Of a stretch of DNA of 64,000 nucleotides, positions 58,561 to 64,000 are shown one piece after another. Both the position numbers and the translations under genes were made by a program. The number at the start of each line of letters is the position of its first letter. Position 1 is the stretch's first letter. This stretch comes from Ehretia macrophylla (taxonomy: Eukaryota > Streptophyta > Magnoliopsida > Boraginales > Ehretiaceae): positions 16,834,762 to 16,898,761 of the forward strand of contig CM075783.1 of NCBI GenBank assembly GCA_037974665.1, read 5' to 3'. Under the pieces are notes generated by a model, which worked only from the letters and a program-made list of their open reading frames with translations, ran no database searches and was not told the DNA's origin.

Positions 58561-58867
58561 GGTCATCTCTAACTCATTCCCTATTTCTTATTTTACTCTA
58601 CATGTAGGGAAGTTTTAGAGAATCGCTATATCCAAATCATATTATCACTATATGTGAAGATGCAATAACAAATCTCTAAATCTATCTCCACATCTCTACA
58701 TGTGGAGTAAATAACAGTAGAGAGATTTTAAAATAGGGAAATAATTAGAGTGAAACTGAAATAGAAATTTCTTGAAATAAAGAATTTACTAAATGTATAG
58801 AAACTATTGGAGTGAAACTAAAATATTGAACCCGTAGAGAAAAATATAGGGAAGCTTGGAGTTGGCC
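58561..58867. mobile_element. Tourist-like MITE (PIF/Harbinger type), TSD TAA
   Basis: 307 bp with imperfect terminal inverted repeats: GGTCATCTCTAACTCATTCC at the left and the complement of GGAAGCTTGGAGTTGGCC at the right. It is flanked by TAA at 58558-58560 and 58868-58870. The 3-bp TAA/TTA duplication and the GGCCA(A/T)CTC(C/T)AA terminus suit PIF/Harbinger-derived MITEs. No coding capacity. Confidence 0.85.
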
Positions 58868-58906
58868 TAACAAATATTGTAATATTTATATAATTTAAGT
58901 TGTTAA

Positions 58907-58907
58907 A

Positions 58908-58943
<36 letters not shown>
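58907..58943. repeat. (ATT)n microsatellite
   Basis: About 12 uninterrupted ATT/TTA units, 40 bp after the MITE, in AT-rich DNA. Confidence 0.95.
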
Positions 58944-58946
<3 letters not shown>

Positions 58947-59492
58947 AATTAGAAAATTCGAGATACAAGATTATAATAATTTTTAAACTTATAATAAAAT
59001 ATCACCAACGGATTGAGGTTTTGAACTTGAAGTACACAACAATTGCATATATCTACTTCACCCTCTTTTTCATGCTGGCTCATCAATTAAATAAAATAAA
59101 ATAAACATCTTAAAGACCAAAAAAAACCAAACAAGCAAACAAAACAAAACAAACAACAAAATAGATATGCCGTTTGACCAAAATAAAGGTAATGGCGAGA
59201 TTGATTTGCTTGCCACTGCTAGCTAGCAAATGACAATCAATTGGCGAGCTTGGGATTTTGGCGAGGGAGAAAGAGAGGTTAGAGCAAATTTTGTTGTTTG
59301 ACTCTCTACTTTGGCTAAGTTGGAGTTGTTCTAAGCGAGCGACAACTTGTTCTCTTTCTTACTTTGAAGGACCAACCTACTGTAGGCAATAACTTGATAT
59401 CTTTCTTTGCCTAGTTGAAGGAGTGACCTACCGCAAGAGGTGGTTTGACTTCTTACTTTGTTAAGCTAAAGAAGCGGCCTACCTTTAAGAAA
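58944..59492. other. Unassigned stretch with weak ~65-bp repetition
   Basis: AAAACAAAAC-type runs at about 59120-59160 are followed (59330-59490) by loosely repeated phrases (CTTACTTTG..., ...GACCTAC..., GGCCTACC). No gene or element ends recognised. Confidence 0.5.
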
Positions 59493-59612
59493 ACTTGGCT
59501 TGTGTGGACTACTATTGGCTGAGCTTAGTTTGAGTGGACTACCGCTAGGCAAGCTTGGCTCGAATGGACTACCATCAGACAAGCTTGGCTCGAGTGGACT
59601 ACCATTTGGAGG
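59493..59612. repeat. 30-bp tandem repeat, about four units
   Basis: Units start at 59523, 59553 and 59583 with an exact 30-bp period (GCTTGGCTCGA(A/G)TGGACTAC), and a more diverged unit precedes them. A plus-strand frame through it would repeat about ten residues (KLGSSGLP-like), but there is no wider evidence for a gene. Confidence 0.85.
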
Positions 59613-59889
59613 TAAGTGGATGATCTTCACCCTCGAACTTTGTCTTATTATTTTTTCTTATTTTGCTTATACTTTTGGGATTTTGTGATTATTTAGTCTT
59701 GAAATTATTTTAGACATATTTGAATTTTTTTTTATACAATTTCGTACGTAATATGCTTAAGTTGAACTGCGTGAGGAAAAAAGGTGTCGGGCATGAAGGA
59801 TTCTGAAAAAACAAAAGAAAGAAAAAAGGAAGTTTTACTTAAAAAGATAAAAATGATTAGAACAGTTACAGTACATAACTGTTTGTGAA

Positions 59890-62800
59890 AAGTGATTGCG
59901 CCACTATTCATGAATAGTAGCTCACTGGAAAGATGATAAAGCCCAATGTGTTCCGCCCTGCGAAGACCTTTCTCTAACACTAAAAACTCCATTCTATTGT
60001 TGCTTGCAATGCCCAGGTTGAAGCCAAAACCCGACATCCATCTTCCATCTGCATCGCGGAAGAGACCACCCACCCATGCAACTCCAGGATTGCCTTTCGA
60101 ACAACCATCAATGTTTAACTTATAACCTATGTTTGGCTTTTCCCATCCAATCATGATATCCCTCCTAGTATGGAGCTGGTGGCTGTCATGAGACCTCCAA
60201 GCTTCTACATACTCATGCGCATTCTTAATAATATGGCTAACAATCACACCAAGTGGTTTCCTCATTTCCCCTTTGAAGATGTAATTATTACGCAACCTCC
60301 AAATCTCCCAACTGGCAGCCGCGAAGATGCATTTCTACCTAACACCAAAACAAACATCTCTAGAACAAATATTTATATTGATCCATGCATTCCAATCCAT
60401 GGTGAATAACCCATTACGAAGGGAGTTTGGGAGGAGGTGTTCCCAAATATGATGGGCATAAGGGCACGATCGAAGGGCATGCACCGTATCTTCACACGAA
60501 GTACCACAACAAACATAACTTGCATCAAATAGTATACCTCTCTTGCTAAGCTCAAATCTAGAAGCTATTCGCTGGTGGGCCGTCTGCCACAAAAAAAAAT
60601 AACGATTCTTTGGGGACAAAGCAGTTTTCAAAGCTCCTCCCATTTAATATCCGAGTCCAAGTAGGTATTTTAGTTATACACAATGGTCATGCTCACAAAA
60701 AAAGAGTTGTTAACATCATGCTTCCAACTGATAAAATCATCACGAGAATCCTCAGGATAACATTTCAAATTAGAAATCTGCAAAAGAAGAGGTATGGGAG
60801 AAGATGCTAGAAGATAGCCCAATTCCAATCGCCATTCCCATGCACAAAGCGATTAACTGTAAAATGTATCATCCCTTCAGGAATGTGATAAAGTGCCATG
60901 TTGAACAAAATATCTTCTCCCACCAAAAGGTCTAGCCAGAATCTTGTTGTACGACCATTACTAAGAATCCATTTAATCCCCTGCTTCAGAGTGTCTCTCC
61001 CTTTGATGATATCTATGCAAACCTTGGAATCAGAGTTCTTGCCTTCATTGGACAACAAATTATTAGATAAATATTTCTCCTTCAGAATTTGGACCCAAAA
61101 CAGCTCTAGCTCATTAAGAATTTTTCATCCAAGCTTGGCAAGTATGGCTTCATTAGTACTTCTAGCCATACAAAGAGCCAAACCTCCTTCAGACTTCGGA
61201 CAATAGATAGACTCCCAGGCCAACCAATGAATATGACGTTGAACCTCCGTTGATTCCCAAATAAAATTGTGTTGGATTTTATCAATCTCTTTACAAGTCT
61301 GAACAGGGAGAGCCATCACTTGCATAGAATAGGCTGGCAGCGCGACAAGAGCATCTTTTGAAAGGGTAACACGACCAGCGAAGGACAAGACTTTCTGCTT
61401 CCACCCCGCAAGTTTAGTCTGCATCTTGGTCAAGATATACATGTAGGTACCTTGGCAAACCCGCTTGTGAAGCAGAGAGATGCCCAAATAAGTTCTCAAG
61501 TCATCCGAGGCCTGGAATCCGTAGGATCTACACATTAAATTAACAAGATTTTTATCAGTATTTCTGGAGAAAAAAATAGATGACTTTGCTGCATTTATGG
61601 TTTGTCTAGACTCCTTGCAAAAGCTCTCAAGAATTTTCAAAATGTTCTCCATTTGGTTGGGCGACGCCTTTGCAAACAAAAGAAGATCATCAGCAAAGAA
61701 AAGATGGGAGATAGGGGTACCCGAATGACAAATCCGAATTGGTTTCCAATTCTTGTCATTGACATCCCGAGTAATAATCTGTGAAAGTCTTTCAAAGAAA
61801 AGAATAAAAGTATAAGGGAAAAGAGGATCCCCTTGACGAATTCCTCGTGTTGGCGAGAAGGTACCGTTCCATAAAAGACAAACCGAATCTGTTTTGAAAG
61901 ACGACATGATGAGGTTAACCCAATTATCCAGGAGGTGGAGCTACTGAAGAGTGTCTTTAATGAAAGCCCAATTGAGCTTATCATAGGCCTTTTCAAGATC
62001 AAGTTTGATAGCCATCACACCTGTTTTTCCCTGTTTCTTTTTCATGGCATGGATCACTTCCTGGGCAAGGATAATATTGTCACTTGTGAAGTGCCCAGGT
62101 ATAAAACTACTCTAACAATGAGAGATCCAGTCTTGGAGGAGAGGACGAAGTCTATTCACCACAACTTTGGAAATCAACTTCGCTACAACATTGATAAGAC
62201 TAATAGGCCAAAATTGCTTGATAGATTTCGGGTTCTTAATCTTAGGAATAAGGTGGATTAGAGTGTGGTTCACACCATGAGGCAAAATTCCAGAAGAAAG
62301 GGCTTCTTTTACCATATTGCAGAGGAGGTCTTTAGTTGTAGGCCAACACTTCTGAAAAAACCCCGCAGAAAAGCCATCCGAACCCAGAGCTTTAGAAGCA
62401 TCCAATTGGAAAAGAGTACCCCGAATTTCATCCTCCTCAATTGGGTTACCAAGAGCAATAAAATCCAAGTGATGAATATCATTAAAACAAGCACTAAAGA
62501 AAGAGAGGGGAACATGGTTAGTAGCTGTGTACAAAGATTTGAAGTAACTAAACGCCATATCTCTCAACTTGCCAGCCACCTGAACCCAATTCCCATCGTC
62601 GTCTTTGAGTTTGACAATAGCATTTTTCCTCCTCCTAATAATGGTAGAAAGGTGATAGAATTTTGTATTCCTATCACTCGAAAAGATCCACTCTTTTCTA
62701 GACTTTTGAAACCAAAACAGTTCTTCTTGTGCCAAGATATCCTCATACTCTTCTCTCAAGGTTTTTTACAATCTAAGCAACGAAGAGTTATATCTCATCT

Positions 62801-63790
62801 GTAAACTTCTTTGAATCCCTTTAATCCGAGCAAGAAGTTTTCTTTTGTTAGCATGAATATTTCCGAAAGTTGTCTTGTTCCAAGCTTGAAGTTTAAATGA
62901 GATGTCATCCAAAGCTTCTTTAATGTTACCAACATTAGCCTTCCAGTTGTTTCCTACAAAATCAAAGAAATTGACATGGGTACACCAAGCAAGTTCAAAA
63001 CGAAAGGGACGGGGGAGTAACTCCCTTGATTCAAACCACAAACATCCACCAAAATGGGAAGATGATCTAAGCAAATGCGAGGGATATGATGAACACAAGT
63101 ATTCGGAAATAAGAAGCTCCACTCAGTGCTAACATAAGCCCGATCCAAGCGCTCCATGATCCTTTAACCCGAGTCCCAAGAATCGGACCAAGTAAAACGA
63201 GGCCCGACAAAACCCAAGTCCAAGAGTTTGCAATCATTCTGCCATTTCTCAAATTGCTTCATCTTTCTAGAAAAACCTCCAACGCCACCCTGTTTGTCAT
63301 CTAGGTGAGCAACTTGATTGAAATCACCAGTTACTATCCAAGGAATGTGAAGCGTATAAGACGCTTCTCTAAGGGCATCCCACAGGCTAGTACGCAGAGC
63401 TTCATACGGACTAGCATACACTGTCGAGAGGAGCCATTTATGAATGCCATTCATCGAGACAAGAACATTAATCACTTGATTCCTTGTAGAAACCAACTCC
63501 AAATTAACAAAGTCATTATTCCATAAGATCCAAATACCTCCGGAAAAACCATTACCTTCAACTCTATAAGAGCACGACATACACAGAGACTTGATCACTT
63601 TATTAGCTCTTTTTCCACTTATTCTCGGTTCCAGAGTAATCACAATCCAAGGTTTATGCTGACACACCAAATCAATCAGAACCTGGCGAAAAGACTCTCG
63701 TACGGCTCCACGACAATTCCAAACCAAAATCTTCAGACCCATAGAAAGACATCCCAACCAGGAAGGATTACTGACAAAGTTGTGCGACAT
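59890..63790 (-). pseudogene. LINE ORF2: endonuclease, reverse transcriptase, zf-RVT, RNase H
   Basis: Starts at ATG 63790 (MSHNFVSN). An AP-type endonuclease domain covers about 62970-63750 (WNCRGAVRE, VTGDFNQ) with a stop at 63164-63166. The frame shifts near 63000. RT follows at about 61300-62560, with FADD at 61686-61697 and GIRQGDPLFP shortly before it. In-frame stops lie near 62764, 62110, 61941, 61123 and 60805. After a second phase change come a zinc-binding region (about 60340-60640, CCGTSCEDTVHALRSCPY) and an RNase H-like domain (about 59900-60160, NIDGCSKGNPG...SNNRMEF) that fades out before its normal end. The domain order is that of plant L1 LINEs with RNase H. Confidence 0.9.
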
Positions 63791-63999
63791 TAACAACCAT
63801 CTTGGTAAGGGTGGTTGGAACCACCAATAGGATGCAAATCAACCTGAAGAATACTCAGTTTTATTTCATTGCCCATTTCTCGACCAGAACCAATGGCCTC
63901 CTCCATAGGACAATCCAACTGAGATGGGAGATTATCCCATTGTCTTCCATGTAATTGAGGAGAATGAACATCAGTATCCTGATCTTCAAGTGAATATGG
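63790..63999 (-). CDS. LINE ORF1 C-terminal end (partial)
   Basis: The frame read from the window edge is open for about 69 codons (SLEDQDTDVHSPQLHGRQW ... HPYQDGC) and ends at TAA 63792-63790. That stop shares its last A with the ORF2 ATG (63790-63788). Content is hydrophilic with no domain in the visible part. ORF1 proteins of plant LINEs bind RNA; assignment rests on position only. Confidence 0.55.
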   Translation of the reverse strand, partial: PYSLEDQDTDVHSPQLHGRQWDNLPSQLDCPMEEAIGSGREMGNEIKLSILQVDLHPIGGSNHPYQDGC

Positions 64000-64000
64000 A

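Larger units (their letters stand above)
59725..64000 (-). mobile_element. Plant L1-type LINE, broken, 5' end outside the window
   Basis: Read leftward from 64000: end of ORF1, then ORF2 with endonuclease, RT, zinc-binding and RNase H domains. It ends in a possible A tail, seen as a T run at 59725-59733 on the plus strand. No LTR is present. Its 5' end and target duplication lie beyond the window. Many stops and two phase changes show it is not active. Confidence 0.9.

Overview
This is plant nuclear DNA from a repeat-rich, probably heterochromatic region of a large angiosperm genome. The clade cannot be fixed from the sequence. Evidence: Ty3/gypsy LTR retrotransposons with 1.2-4.4 kb LTRs starting TG and ending CA, 5-bp target-site duplications (TSDs) and initiator-tRNA-Met or tRNA-Asp primer sites; a CACTA (En/Spm) transposon with a plant-type transposase; a Tourist-like MITE; and a plant L1-type LINE. 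I found no host protein gene, rRNA, tRNA gene, CRISPR or bacterial-type feature. I use local names for the LTR families: A (non-autonomous, LARD-like), B (Tekay/Del-like chromovirus), C and D (LTRs related to B), and E (Athila-like).

Left block, 1-16908. It opens with the 3' two thirds of a B-type LTR (1-1607), then an unassigned stretch. Next comes a decayed B-type element in minus orientation: gag-protease-RT remnant 2131-4238, primer site, and a complete LTR 4562-16410. That LTR is split by two solo LTRs: D-type 6591-9951 and C-type 10085-16070. The C-type copy is itself split by a B-type solo LTR, 11615-14077. A C-type LTR end follows (16411-16908).

Middle block, 16909-57704. An unassigned AT-rich stretch with an imperfect tandem duplication leads into a CACTA element (about 18081-57704) that holds only about 3.7 kb of its own DNA. 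Its transposase gene was split by Athila-like element E (19096-51408) and later by a D-type solo LTR (51664-55240). E was hit by A element 24102-31890 and by a C-type solo LTR 33440-50168. That C LTR contains an A-type solo LTR (37550-49874), which contains a complete B element 39693-49612 with one open 1,611-codon gag-pol frame. Every TSD of these insertions was read directly, giving five nested levels in a clear time order. The two innermost full elements have almost identical LTRs, so they are the most recent events.

Right block, 57705-64000: unassigned sequence, a 307-bp MITE, an (ATT)n microsatellite, a 30-bp tandem repeat, and a broken LINE on the minus strand running off the right edge. 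The LINE has a coupled ORF1 stop/ORF2 start (TAATG).

How the parts relate: only the B element could encode a full retrotransposition machinery. The A element has no coding capacity but has the same style of primer site and polypurine tract as B, so it may be moved by B-like proteins. The most unusual signal is in the LTRs of families A-D. About 1.0-1.2 kb before the LTR 3' end they share small hairpins, including one with a near-constant loop (CCTACTTTG) on stems that differ in sequence yet stay complementary between families. This suggests a selected RNA structure and is the best candidate here for something undescribed.
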